Shown in pieces: positions 1 to 9,520 of a DNA stretch of 64,000 nt. How positions within the stretch are numbered: the first letter of the stretch is position 1; each line of letters opens with the position of its first letter. The position numbers were made by a program, and so were the translations under genes. The DNA comes from Canna indica (Eukaryota; Streptophyta; Magnoliopsida; Zingiberales; Cannaceae), in NCBI GenBank assembly GCA_034359265.1, contig CP136890.1, forward strand, positions 34,948,501-35,012,500, given 5' to 3'. The notes under the pieces are model-generated. The model saw nothing but the letters and a program-made list of their open reading frames with translations. It was not told where the DNA came from and did not search any database.

Positions 1-497
1 ATGGGAAGGACTATAGTGGTAGATGATACTTGGTTTTGTGGCTTTCTTGGTTTCTTTTGGTTTTTATGATGAAACTCATTAATTATACCTTAATTCTTAC
101 CCTTTTTGATTGATGTCATAAGGGGGAGAAAAAGAAAGGTCACACTTGGTTTTCACGATGCATATAGTTAGTGTGAGTTTTATAGTTAAGGGGGAATTAT
201 ATATAGGGGGAGTTAAAAATGATATGCACATTGATAGGGGGAGCATAGGTTGAGTTATAAGTAGTTGAATATGAATATGCACATTGATAGGGGGAGCATA
301 GGTTGAGTTATAAGTAGTTGAATATGAATATGCACATTGATAGGGGGAGCATAGGTTGAGTCATAAGTAGTTGAATACATATGCTAAGTTACATATCTTG
401 CATGCCCCAACTCATGAACGCATTAACTCAAACTCACAAACACTTATGCTTTCTAAAATTTTCATGTTATGTTTGTCATCATCAAAAAGGGGGAGAT
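1..497 (+). mobile_element. 3' internal end of a copia retrotransposon, with polypurine tract
   Basis: No coding sequence is seen. The stretch is rich in GGGGGAG motifs and ends in AAAAAGGGGGAGAT directly before a TGTTGGG LTR start, the usual layout of a polypurine tract and 3' LTR in large plant copia elements. The pol genes of this element would lie left of the window. Similar noncoding, PPT-rich 3' regions are common in SIRE-like copia elements; the exact lineage is an inference. Confidence 0.75.
222..378 (+). repeat. 53-bp tandem repeat, three copies, each with a PPT-like motif
   Basis: The word GCACATTGATAGGGGGAGC starts at 226, 279 and 332, so the period is 53 bp. Copies are nearly identical, the third differing slightly (GAGTCAT for GAGTTAT). 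Each copy carries a GATAGGGGGAG purine block like the true PPT at 484-497. Confidence 0.9.
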
Positions 498-828
498 TGT
501 TGGGTTAAGGGTCTCTCTTAAGCCTCGATCTTTATTTTGATGATAACAAACATGTATTTAATCCAAGTGTGAAGTTTTGAGTTCAGGTTGAGGTTGCGAT
601 ATACATGCCAAATCCGTTCAAACGAGATGAAGGAAAAGATCGTCAAAGAAACAGAAGAAGAAATCGTTAAAGAAAGGCTCGGGATTAGATCAAGTAGAAT
701 TCATGTAATATACCCCTAGGTTAAGTTTATCCCAAGCCAAAGTTGTAAAGTTATCCAAGTTGAAACTTGGTAACTAAACCCATGAAAAAGGCATGTAAAA
801 ATACAAGGAGAAGTCAGCCTCAGCCTGA

Positions 829-1235
829 CTTCGGTCGACCGGTTGGTCGACCGAACAAGGCAGTCTTTGCCGAAGCAGCCTATTTGGTCGACCGATCGGT
901 CGACTGAGTGAAGAAAAAAATGGGCAATAGTCATTCGGTCGACCAGTCGATTGACCGAAGTTGGCGAAGAAAATAATATAAGGCTGCATCAGTCGACCGA
1001 ACAGAAGGCAAAAATAGGCAAAATGGTAGTGGTCGACCAACCGGTCGACCGAACTGGGGATGACTTGTCGTGCGACCCTGGCTTCAAGTATTCGGTCGAT
1101 CGACTGGTCGATTGATTGAAGGATCAGCACTCTTCCATCAGTCGGTCGACCCGTCGATCGATCGAGCTCTCTCATTCAGCTAGCGGTCGAAATGGCGGTC
1201 GATCCATCGGTCGACCAACCGATCGACCGGCCAAC
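829..1235 (+). repeat. GGTCGACC palindrome cluster in LTR-A
   Basis: The perfect palindrome GGTCGACC occurs at least eight times in about 400 bp, mixed with variants such as GGTCGATC and GATCGACC. The cluster ends about 60 bp before the LTR TATA box. Any frame reads as a repetitive Arg-Ser-Val-Asp-type string on both strands, which is a translation artefact. Equivalent clusters lie at 16533-16830 and 25062-25335. Confidence 0.9.
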
Positions 1236-1295
1236 GACCGAACGGCTTCAACAGTCATTTTTCTACCCGTTGAATGGGCCATTCGAGTGAGGGGT

Positions 1296-1303
1296 TATAA
1301 ATA
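1296..1303 (+). promoter_or_regulatory. TATA box of LTR-A
   Basis: TATAAATA lies downstream of the GTCGAC cluster and upstream of a transcribed-type leader. The related LTRs have TATAAATA in the same relative place (25388-25395; 16472-16479 on the minus strand), which supports it as the U3 core promoter. Confidence 0.65.
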
Positions 1304-1936
1304 CCCCTCACCTAACTTCTTGACATCTTCTTACAAATTTTATTGAGCATTAAAGAAGTTTTCTTAAGCCTTCAAAAGAGCAAAATCTGTGTGCGCCCTC
1401 TGCTTCCATCTACGACTCATTTCATACGCTAATTCCCTGTTTCTTCAACTATGCTGCAATTCAAGAGCCATCTTCTTTCAAGTTGGAGACCTGAAGGCGG
1501 TGGAAAGAAGCGTTGGTTCATTTTATATTCTTAAGCTCTTTCCTTTGTATTTGACTTTTATTGTAAACTTGTTTTAAGTTTGAGATAGCTGCTAGGTGTG
1601 CTAGGAAACACTTAGGGATAGCTTTATAGAATTGTGTTTTGCCTAGGTGAATAGGATTGAGGTGTTCTCAGAGTGGTGAGAAGGGTGTCCTCATTGTATT
1701 CAAATGGAAACATAGATTCTATAAAGTAGTCGTTAGAAATCCTTGGTGATGAGCCAAGGTAGTGAAGTAGGCAGTTGGCTTTTATCATTGCTATTGAAAT
1801 TTGATCACATTAATCGGTAAGAAATAATTGCATTAAGTGAAGCTAAAATTGAGTAAGAATAAAATATTGAGAATGGGGACAAACACTATTCAACCCCCCC
1901 CCCCCCTCCTTCTAGTGTCGGATTTCACACATCATT

Positions 1937-1948
1937 TGGTATCGGAGC
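1937..1948 (+). other. Primer-binding site (initiator-tRNA-Met type), one mismatch
   Basis: TGGTATCGGAGC follows the LTR end by five bases. It matches the plant iMet-type PBS TGGTATCAGAGC with one A-to-G change. It marks the strand and 5' end of the gag-bearing element. Confidence 0.8.
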
Positions 1949-1991
1949 AAGGTCGTAGGTTAAGATTTAACCATCTTCCCTACAAGTCAAG

Positions 1992-2268
1992 ATGTCTAGT
2001 GAAATCCAATTAGCTCAAGGGTCCTCTACTAATACTCCACCACTATTCGATGGGAAAAACTATGCCTATTGGAAGATCCGCATGAATGGCTTCCTTCAAT
2101 CCTTAGGCATGGATGTATGGAGGATGATCCTAGTAAAGTATAAACAACCCGATAAGGATATGGATAAATGGGACCAAGAAGAAATTAGGCTTTTTAATGC
2201 AAATGCCAAGGCCGTCAATGCTCTATATTGCGGCCTATCAATCAATGAATTCAATAGGATTTCTACAT
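1992..2268 (+). pseudogene. Copia gag fragment (DUF4219/UBN2 type), truncated
   Basis: The ATG lies 44 bp after the PBS. The reading frame encodes about 92 residues resembling the N-terminus of plant copia Gag: a TPPLFDGKNYAYWKIRM block near residues 16-32, then a helical segment ending NEFNRIST. Gag is the capsid precursor of the retrotransposon particle. The frame then runs into the unrelated TRIM repeat at 2269, so the rest of gag, and all of pol, is missing on this side. The conserved start and the PBS context make the family call firm; the exact cut point is estimated from the repeat boundary. Confidence 0.75.
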
Positions 2269-2701
2269 GCTCTGATACCAGCTCCCAAGACTCCGGCGCT
2301 AACCAACGACCCCCAAACCAATTGGTGTGAGGGAAGGGCGCACCTTCACCTTATACCGTAGTAGACCCGAGCGCCCTCAGCGTTCGAGTGTGACTCGGCC
2401 CGCCAGGCCTACACACTACGAGGTGATTAATGACTCGGACCGCCAAGCCTGCATGCCAACAATCTCCCCCTCGGCAATCGTCAGCCGAGACTCGAACTCG
2501 AGACCCAGGCTCTGATACCAGCTCCCAGGACTCCGGTGCTAACCAATGACCCCCAAACCAATTGGTGTAAGAAAAGGGCGCACATTCACCTTATACCATA
2601 GCAGACCCGAGCACCCTCGGCGTTCGAGTGTGATTCGGCCTGCCAGGCCTACACGCCACGAGGCGATTAATGACTCGGCCCGCCAGGCCTACACGCCAAT
2701 A
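2269..2701 (-). mobile_element. TRIM-like element: two 181-bp LTRs around a 59-bp internal region
   Basis: A unit repeats with a period of 240 bp. Read on the minus strand, each 181-bp LTR begins TGTTGGC (plus 2461; the outer copy at 2701 has decayed to TATTGGC). The 59-bp internal region (2462-2520) holds only a perfect PBS, TGGTATCAGAGC, and a PPT-like GAGGGGGAGAT. A second PBS copy flanks the left LTR (2269-2280), so this is probably a remnant of a tandem LTR-internal-LTR array. No protein is encoded. LTR ends are not canonical at the PBS side (GGGAGC rather than CA). It interrupts the copia gag on the left and borders CACTA-1 on the right. Confidence 0.7.
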
Positions 2702-2744
2702 ATTATTGTCGATGAATATTTAACATTAACATTAATTTAATAAA

Positions 2745-3060
2745 TATACTTACCATGAACTCTTGCCACAATAAATCCATATGCTCACGGGGCACGTGAG
2801 ACCATGTAGGTCACGCCCCGTGCATAAACTTCCAGATTGTCCCCGCTATCATGTAGCAGACGTCCTCCTACTCAAATCTGCACCAAATATAATTAAATCC
2901 ATATTATGATATTTTGAATTATAAATAAATTTTAAGAAATAATTAATGCATATACTTACATTCTTCCGTGCACAGTAACTGCTCTGCGCAGTTGTCCCTC
3001 GGGTAGCGGAGGAAGAATTCCGTGCACATAACTGATATCTCGAACCATAGCTGTAAAAAT
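2745..3060 (-). pseudogene. Relic of the second CACTA gene (plant transposase, Ptta/En/Spm-like)
   Basis: Minus-strand exon-like pieces match the second gene of CACTA-2: the block around 2780-2830 encodes a KFMHGAWPTWSHVP-like string, equivalent to YMHGAWPTWSHVPSEH at about 48815-48860 in CACTA-2. A further exon-like block at 2960-3055 has no clear counterpart. There is no long open frame. The rest of the gene is lost with the 3' end of the element. Confidence 0.5.
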
Positions 3061-3127
3061 TTAATATAATTAGATTATATATAATAGATTAATAGATATA
3101 TTTAATAATTGAATATATACTTCACAT

Positions 3128-4063
3128 TTACAATTTTTCATCATCGTCATCCGTGTAATACTCTTCTTCTTGTTCTTTTGTATCTGAATCTTGAAATTCT
3201 TCTTCGTCTCCATCATCTTCATTCTGTCCTTCCTCAACTTCATTATCGTCGTCATCAACGTATTCTATTTCCAATTGAACTAACTCTGTGTCATCATACT
3301 CGAGTATTAGACTAACTCGTTCCACTTCAGAATAATCTTCTTCTTGATAGAAGTCATCTGCTAGCTCATTATCTCCAACTATCAAGTCAATTTTTTCTCT
3401 GGCTTTAGTCTTACAGACTACACGCAAATCTGTCATGTCTTTCTTTCGAGACGGATACTGCATATAATATACTTGTTCTGCTTGAGATGCCAATATAAAT
3501 GGCTTATTTGAAGCCAATTTTGATTTGTAATTGACCTCGACTAGCTGTTTATACTTTGGATGAACTCTTATGCCCCTATCGCTTGTATCGAACCAATGAC
3601 ATTTAAAAAGGGCAACTGATTTACATTCGAAAAATTGTAATTCAATGCCTTCTTCCAATAGTCCGTAAAAGTCAACACCACATTCAGCATATGTTGTCCC
3701 TTTGACGCAGACCTCGGCATTCATAGTCTTTTTTGTAGATGAATATTCAACTGTGTGAAATTTATATCCATTGACAAAATAACCATTATAACATTGTACA
3801 AGTTGTGTCAGTCCACTAGCAAACTCAAAGATTTGGTTATCTATTTCGCCTCTGTGTTCTGTGCTGTAACCTTGAAACCAATTAGGGAACTCACGATTCC
3901 GTAATTTTTCTAATTCCTCATCGGTGTAAATTGAGTATTTTGTCACCATCTCAATGTCAAATATTTTAATGAACTTCTCAATCTCTAGACAGTTTAGAAA
4001 AATGTACAAGTAGGCCAAATGGTACTCTTCATCGTTTAAGAATCGAGACGAACGAGAACCCAA
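3128..4063 (-). pseudogene. CACTA-1 transposase C-terminal part, DUF4216-type domain
   Basis: An open stretch of 311 codons. Its middle (about residues 90-210) contains the DUF4216-type signature: NGYKFHT, then FYGLLEEGIELQFF, then FKCHWFD followed by VHPKYK, and an SQAEQVYYMQYP string. The C-terminus is a very acidic Asp/Glu tail. In plant En/Spm TNP2-type transposases this domain follows Transposase_21 and DUF4218, as here on the same strand. The equivalent in CACTA-2 (47337-48411) is split by stops, so this copy preserves the region better. It is not preceded by an intact upstream frame, so no full transposase can be made. Confidence 0.75.
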
Positions 4064-4453
4064 AGCATGACCGGGGTAACAAAAGAAATTTAAACAATCA
4101 TCTGATGGTCCAGCTCGCCCGTCTGATGGTCAAGCTCTACCATCGTCGTTCCGTGGAAGACGATTAAGTCTTGTCTTGATAGTTGATTCAAAATAAAATG
4201 AGCAGAAAGTTGAAATTTCTTGAATTATATATGCTTCTGATATGGAACCTTCAACTGCGACGGTATTCTTTACTTTTTTCTTCAGGTGATTCATGTATCG
4301 TTCAAATAAGTACATCCACCGGTATTGAACGGGGCCACCAACTCATGCCTCGTATGCCAAATGTATCGGTAGATGCTCCATCGAGTCAAAAAATGCATGA
4401 GGGAAAAACTGCTCCAGCTTGCATATGATTTCAACAATATTATTTTCAAGTGC

Positions 4454-5065
4454 TCACATATCTTCGACTCGAAGTACATTTGCACAAATGTTTCTGAAAA
4501 ACATACTTAATTCTTTCAACGGACCCCAAATCTTATTATGTAGATGATCTCGAAACGCAACCGGAAGCAATCTCTTCATGAATACATGACAATCGTGGCT
4601 CTTCATCCCCAATATTTTGCATTCATCAACGTTTACACATCGGGATAAGTTTGAGGCATATCCATCGGGTAATCTAAGTTCTTTGATCCATTGATACACA
4701 TCTTTAATATGTTGTTTATTTAACACATACGGCGCCTTTGGCTTATGAAATCGTCCATTAACCTCTTGCAACTCTAACTCGGGCCTCTTACAAAGTATTT
4801 TTACATCATGTCGGGCCTTCACATTATCTTTAGTATTGCCGAAAATATCCATCACTGTGTTAAAAATATTATCAAATAAATTTTTTTCAATGTGCATGAC
4901 ATCCAAATTATACCAAATCAGTAATGAACTCCAATACAACAATTCCCAAAAGATACATTTCTTCACCCAGTTATGTGTTTGACCAAAGCCTGAGATTCTT
5001 ACATTCCGACCAAAAGTAATATCTGGAAGCAATTGAACACGTGCTAACATCTGCTCACCAGACAA
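4454..5065 (-). pseudogene. CACTA-1 transposase, end of Transposase_21 and DUF4218 region
   Basis: About 203 residues. The N-terminal third has the conserved Transposase_21 tail (GQTHNWVKKCIFWELLYWS, then LDVMHIEKNLFDNIFNT). The remainder fits DUF4218 (LPDGYASNLSRCV, MKSHDCHVFMKRLLPVAFR, LSMFFRNIC). It aligns well with CACTA-2 46500-47130. These domains belong to the TNPD-type transposase that cuts CACTA ends. The frame is broken on both sides: upstream at 5065, downstream near 4450. DUF4218 continues in degraded form to about 4130. Confidence 0.8.
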
Positions 5066-5626
5066 TATCGGTGGTGGCTCATCTCTTTTGACTCTACCTT
5101 TGATAAATTTGTCACGATTCCTTCGATACTAATGGTTAGACGGTAGGAATCAGCGATGACAATCAAAGAAGGAAATTTTTCGACCATTCTCAAGACTAAA
5201 GGATTTTGAGTGTTCCATGTAATACGGGCAAGAGAGTCGACCATGCATGCTCCAACCAGACAACATGTCATAGATCGGGAAATCATTGATTGTCCACAAT
5301 ATAGCAGCTCGTAAAGTGAAGTTTTGCTTCCGATAACAATCATAAGTGACAACTCCCTCAGCCTACAATGTTTTGAGTTCATCAATTAGGGGACAGAGAA
5401 ATATGTCAATTTCTTTGCGAGGACCCCTAGGACCCGAAATAATCATCGAAAGATAGATAAATTCATCTTTCATACACATTGAGGGCGGCAAATTATAAAC
5501 TGTTAACAGCACTGGCCATACTGAATACAGAGTTGCCAAATTATCAAATAGATTAAAACCATTTGTGCACAATCCCAACCTGATATTTCTAGTCTCCCCA
5601 GCAAATAATGGATAACACCTATCCAA
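5044..5626 (-). pseudogene. CACTA-1 transposase, Transposase_21 core, frameshifted
   Basis: Two overlapping open pieces (5363-5626 and 5044-5385) continue each other in different frames, showing a frameshift near 5375. The first holds the conserved NGFNLFDNLATLYSVWPVLL and YNLPPSMCMKDEF blocks, followed by GPRGPRKEIDIFLCPLIDEL. These are the hallmark of Transposase_21 in plant CACTA elements. The hAT MITE of CACTA-2 sits inside this same block (after NPFG), so this copy shows the uninterrupted site. Confidence 0.75.
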
Positions 5627-5632
5627 ATGTTT

Positions 5633-5908
5633 TCATGCTTCATTGTCAGATGGATGAGTCATTACTGTATCATCACGACTTCTTGCATGCCAACTCATAT
5701 AGGGGGCAGTCTTTTCCGACATGAATAACCTTTGAAGCCTCGGTGTCGGTGGAAAATACAAAAGCACCTTAAAGGGAATATTTTTTTGTCGGGCCAATTT
5801 TTTCTCCTTGTAACGAGGATGTTCACATACCGGGCATTGTTCTAACTGTGCATTTTCTTTATAATATAATGCAGTTATTTGTGCACGCGTGTATCTTTTC
5901 GTACCCAA
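5633..5908 (-). pseudogene. CACTA-1 transposase, zinc-ribbon-like linker before Transposase_21
   Basis: A 91-codon open piece with the CPVCEHPRYKEKK string and a following PRLQRLFMSEKTAPYMSWHA segment. CACTA-2 has the same region at 45207-45419 (CPICQHPRYKEKK). The Cys-x2-Cys pair is typical of plant TNPD-like proteins between the N-terminal associated domain and Transposase_21. It ends in a TGA at HPSDNEA, as does the CACTA-2 equivalent, so that stop may be ancestral to both copies or mark a recurrent mutation. Confidence 0.7.
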
Positions 5909-6050
5909 GCCCTAATTTCCTCAACAACTTTTTTGTCTTATAAAAGGTTGGCTCAAACTTGTTTTTTGGAGGTAGCATACCACTGATAAAGCCTGCAATC
6001 CGATCAAACGCAATCCCGCTGATATTACAATTAGACTTGATGTTCAGGAG

Positions 6051-6635
6051 TTATGTTATTGCCGAAAATCTTGTATAATTAGGACAATTCTCATATAAAG
6101 GTTCATCGGCGGCTTTTAACATCTCATAAAATTCTGCAGCCTCCTTATTCGGCAATTCAATCTGTATCTCAGGTTGTTCTTCAGTGACTTCAACTATAAT
6201 AGTATCTGGTGGCACTACCTTCTTAGTAACTGACTCAATATTATCATTTAAATGGAATTGTCCTCCAAGACTATCCAGAATCATTGTTCTATAAGGATTA
6301 GGTGGATTAGAAGAAGAAACATCAGCAGAAGAAGATTCACCATGAGTTTGGACAACAGGATTGCTCGACGTCCCGACTTGACTTGACTCCCCGTGACAAT
6401 TCCATACAAAATATCTTGGTGTGAATCCTTTTGTATACAGATACAGTGTGACAGTTTCTCAGTCCAAAAATCTTATGTTCAAACATTTCTGGCACGGACA
6501 TCGGATTTTATCACCACTAAGGAATTTTTCATTCGAGTAGGCAAAATTTAAGAAGTAAGTTACGTCTACTCGAAATTCGTCCGTTATAGCTCCACGATGA
6601 GTTCGTCGGTATATCCAACTTCGATCGCCCAACAT
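6051..6635 (-). pseudogene. CACTA-1 transposase N-terminus (Transpos_assoc-type domain)
   Basis: The start ATG is at 6635-6633 (minus). The first residues, MLGDRSWIYRR, are followed by DVTYFLNFAYSN, CPCQKCLN, then YLYTKGFTPRYFVW, the plant transposase-associated domain. A stop codon replaces the residue after RFLD (near 6460). The frame continues to 6051 with the LPNKEAAEFYEMLKAADEPL block. CACTA-2 has the same protein start at 44409. The residues NCxxC and C-P-C are kept in this copy, while CACTA-2 has a frameshift there. Confidence 0.75.
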
Positions 6636-6718
6636 GTTCTGTCAAAAAGTTTGCAATATCTTTAGGTAATGTCTTTAGGTGGGATGGTCATATTCCATTC
6701 GGGATTCATGTTATTCAT

Positions 6719-6885
6719 ATTGCACTTAGTATTTTTTTTAGTCATTAACTTCATTCTAAATTTCGGCAACATCTCCCTATAGTTCTTCAAATACGCATAT
6801 CATCTGGGCGCGTATCGGAGAACAAGGGAGATACAAGCCAAAATTTAAAAATGAAGTTAATGACTAAAAAAAATAAACTAAGTGC
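6719..6885 (-). repeat. Long hairpin in the CACTA-1 5' leader
   Basis: Arms at about 6722-6776 and 6826-6882 are inverted copies (for example TTAGTCATTAACTTCATT pairs with AATGAAGTTAATGACTAA). The loop contains a smaller inverted repeat. It lies about 85 bp upstream of the transposase ATG. CACTA-2 has the same hairpin at 44158-44330. Confidence 0.85.
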
Positions 6886-7089
6886 AATATAAATAATTAT
6901 GCTCCCAAATTGTCCAATTAGGGACAATTCAAGTGTTGTACGTCGTATAAAAGATCATTAACTTCATTTACACGAACATACAACCCCCGAACGGATCTAA
7001 GATTTTGCAAAATTAAAACTTGACTCATCGATCGTACGTGAAACGTATCAACTCATCTTGATTTTTTTCTAACTTTATGGATGCTTGTG

Positions 7090-7365
7090 CAAGTCCATAG
7101 TGGACGATTCCACACGAGCCCAAAGTGGATGATTCCGGCACGAGTCCATCCATTATGGACAATTCCACACGAGTCCAAAGTGGACGATTTCGGCACGAGT
7201 CCATCTATTGTGGACGATTTTGGCACGTGCGAGTCCATTCATTGTGGATGATTCCAGCGCGAGTCCACCATGGACGATTTGACCGCGAGTCCAAAGTGGT
7301 CGATTTGGCCACGAGTCCACTGTGGACGATTCCGGCGCGAGTCCTTAGTGGACAATTCCGCACGA
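7090..7365 (-). repeat. GTCCA/TGGAC-type short tandem repeats in CACTA-1
   Basis: About ten degenerate units with the theme GAGTCCAAAGTGGACGATTC, each centred on an inverted GTCCA...TGGAC pair. A shorter set lies at 43872-43950 in CACTA-2 at the matching position, so this is a feature of the element family rather than a simple microsatellite. Confidence 0.8.
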
Positions 7366-7500
7366 CTATTAATTAATATTAAACTAATACTTAATCTAAT
7401 TAATAATTAATTTCTAATAATTAACCATTAATTTTTAATAATTAATAATTAATTTCTATTAATTAACAATAAAAAATTTAAAAAAAACTAATCAAAGTTT

Positions 7501-7526
7501 GATTAGGGTAATTAATTACCCTAATC
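7501..7526. repeat. Perfect 26-bp palindrome
   Basis: GATTAGGGTAATT followed directly by its exact reverse complement. It sits between the AT-rich tract and the GC-rich leader of CACTA-1. Confidence 0.9.
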
Positions 7527-7544
7527 ACATATTGATGGTAATTG

Positions 7545-7857
7545 GCCCCAATGCGGCGCCGGCCGGGTTGAGGCCGGCGCGGAGATGAACGCCGGATCGA
7601 CGCTGGCGCGGAGAGGGCCGACCGGGTCGATGCCGACGCGGAGAGGCAGCGCGGGCGGCGGTAGGGATTTAACGGAGGAGGAGAGGAAGCATACCGGAAG
7701 GGGGAGGTTCACTAGCGTTGATTGACGGCGGCGGCAATAGGTAGCTACTCCGCGGCAACTCGGCAGCGATGGACGGCGGGGACGGCGAGGACAGCGGCGA
7801 GCAGAGAAGGAAGAAGAAGAAAGAGGAAGGGTCGGGCGCGAACGCAAATAAAAAGGA
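7545..7857 (-). other. GC-rich leader segment of CACTA-1
   Basis: Sharp rise in GC content against AT-rich surroundings, with GGCG/GCGG runs. CACTA-2 has a similar GC-rich block at 43315-43570 in the same relative place. Open frames on both strands here are low-complexity and have no recognised domain, so I read it as an untranslated leader or first exon of the element. Confidence 0.45.
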
Positions 7858-8310
7858 TTTTCACCTACGGCTCATCGACCGTCGGAACACCGTGGATCTG
7901 TAATTTTATTATCACCAACGGCTCTGCTAGCCGTCGGTTAAGAGTGTTTTATATTCGCGTTGTGTTCGTGATAAGCGACGATCGCAGCCAACCGTGGCTA
8001 ATGACTTACTCATATCACCGACGGCGTAGAGTAGCCGTCGCTACTAACCTATTTTATTTCGTGCACCCGGTTACTCTCATCACCAACGGCTCCGAGGGCC
8101 CCACTAAGCCGTGGCTACTAACCTATTTTATTTTGCATGCCGTGCGCGCCATGATCTATGAGCGACGGCTTTGGTCAGTCATATGCGAGCCGCGGCTGAT
8201 TCAGTTACATCAACCACGACCGACAGGGCCGACGCAAAGCCGTGAATGATTCTGATGGCCCTGTCGACCGTTGTTGATCCCCATTGCTGATGTAGTATAT
8301 TCTAGTAGTG
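7858..8310 (-). repeat. Subterminal repeats and 5' terminus of CACTA-1
   Basis: Short motifs of the type ACGGCT/AGCCGT recur in both orientations (for example near 7868, 7918, 8020, 8084, 8164), followed by the CACTACTAGAA terminus at 8310. Such motifs are the usual binding sites of the smaller CACTA protein. CACTA-2 uses a related but different motif, AGCAACGGC. Confidence 0.7.
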
Positions 8311-8516
8311 GAAATATAATATTTTCTGATGGCTTTGCAATGGGTACTGGTACTCGTAGAAACCGATCGCAAAGTGATCGCTTTGCCATAGCGAAACAAA
8401 CGATCCTAATGTCATTGCTATTTGGTTCCACACAATGGTTGTAGAACCGACATAATTGTGATCGATATTTTGCCATCGCAAAATTACCATTGCAAATCGC
8501 ATAATTCATTGTAGTG
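8311..8516 (-). mobile_element. Terminal fragment of another CACTA element
   Basis: On the minus strand the segment begins CACTACAATGAATTATGC at 8516 and carries TTTGCGAT- and GCAATGG-type subterminal repeats. It directly abuts the CACTA-1 terminus, suggesting CACTA-1 inserted near the end of an older CACTA. No second terminus of this older element was found. Confidence 0.55.
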
Positions 8517-9520
8517 TTAGTTGATAACTCGATCATGCAGTTAAAAAGTGTCATTTCATATCATTGTGTTCTTGATCATCAAACACAATCTAAATTTGAT
8601 GTGCTTAAAACTTTTATTAGGCATCAATTTGTTATCATCAAAACACTTGTGGATAATACCATCACAAAGGTGAAAACCTCGACAAACATGCCCCACTAGC
8701 GCATGTTGGTAGACGACAACTAAAAACAAATGTCGACTAAAAATTCTAAACATCTGGATAAAAGAAATAATCAACATGTTGGGTTTTGACTCAAACTGAG
8801 TCCGAACTGAATCCAACAAAATTGACCGAACCCAAATTTGAATTGATTTGGTCAAGATTTAGTTGAACCAATTTTCCAATATGATTGAACCGTGCTGAAC
8901 CGGGCATATTTAAACCAGTCATATTCAAACAAGGCCTTGTGGCCTAGCTTATGTTCATAACCTAGAACGGGCCTTTCAGCCCATGTTCTGGTACATATGC
9001 CCTTGTCTCTCTTTCAGCTCACGTTCACCTATGCTCGATTTTGACTTGGTCAAAATTGAGCAACGAGCAGTGCAGCGCCTGCTGCTCAAATTGAATGAAG
9101 TAGAAATTACTCAACGTAAATTACAACGCATGAGATTTAAATTTGATTTTGACCGAGATTCTCGGTCAAAATTAGTTTTTTCATTCTAGATTTTTCAGCA
9201 TTATCTCGACATGCAGAAGCCCGAATTTTTTAGCAATCACAAAATTTTGACTTCATCCTATTTTTCTCTTTCTCCAAATCGACTCAATCAATTTCATCCC
9301 TCTTGGGTATAAATAGATGTATTTCATTCTGCAAAAAAAAAATGAAGCACGGAGAAAAAAACGAAATATTGAGAGACTTAGAGATCTAAAAAATTAAGAG
9401 TGCAGCTATCATTCTTTTTTTAAGGAGTGTCTTTTTCCAAGTTTTGGCATACGACAACGGAGTTAGAGATTGTAGAGACAATGTCTTCAGATTCAATTTA
9501 TTTGAGACAGTACATAGCAT
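8517..9520. other. No gene seen; possible decayed LTR
   Basis: The stretch holds TGTTGGGTTTTGACTC near 8775, a TATAAATA at about 9309 and a short A-rich leader, which together look like a worn copia LTR. No PBS, PPT or paired copy was found, so the call is weak. The open frames are short and match nothing I recognise. Confidence 0.25.

Larger units (their letters stand above)
498..1931 (+). mobile_element. LTR of a large copia retrotransposon (LTR-A)
   Basis: The LTR runs from TGTTGGGTTAAGG to ...TTTCACACA (TG...CA, about 1434 bp). It is preceded by a PPT and followed by a primer-binding site, so it serves as 3' LTR of the element on the left and 5' LTR of the gag fragment on the right, as in a tandem or recombined pair. 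Inside are a GTCGAC-rich cluster (829-1235), a TATA box (1296-1303), the conserved segment ending in TTTTATTGAGCA just after it, and a C-run near 1897-1910. It is related to the LTRs at 15718-17876 and 24724-26181. Confidence 0.85.
2702..8310 (-). mobile_element. CACTA (En/Spm) transposon CACTA-1, 3'-truncated, minus strand
   Basis: The 5' terminus is at 8310: on the minus strand it reads CACTACTAGAATATAC. Subterminal repeats occupy 7858-8300, followed by a GC-rich leader, AT-rich and GTCCA-type repeats, a long hairpin, and a decayed transposase gene running left. The order matches CACTA-2 at 43049-50548. The 3' end is lost: homology stops at the TRIM near 2701, so no second CACTA terminus exists and the copy cannot move. 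Many stops and frameshifts show it is old. Confidence 0.85.

Noticed and set aside
774..1346. Overlapping open frames on both strands rich in Arg-Ser-Val-Asp
   Set aside because: They are translations of the GGTCGACC palindrome cluster, which reads open in all frames; no domain and no start context. The same applies to 16437-16760 and 25056-25351.
2327..2740. Two similar short frames on the plus strand
   Set aside because: They lie in the TRIM LTR repeat and reflect the 240-bp period, not coding.
3070..3315. Short frames at the acidic tail of CACTA-1 transposase
   Set aside because: Shadows of the Asp/Glu-rich coding end of the DUF4216 piece.
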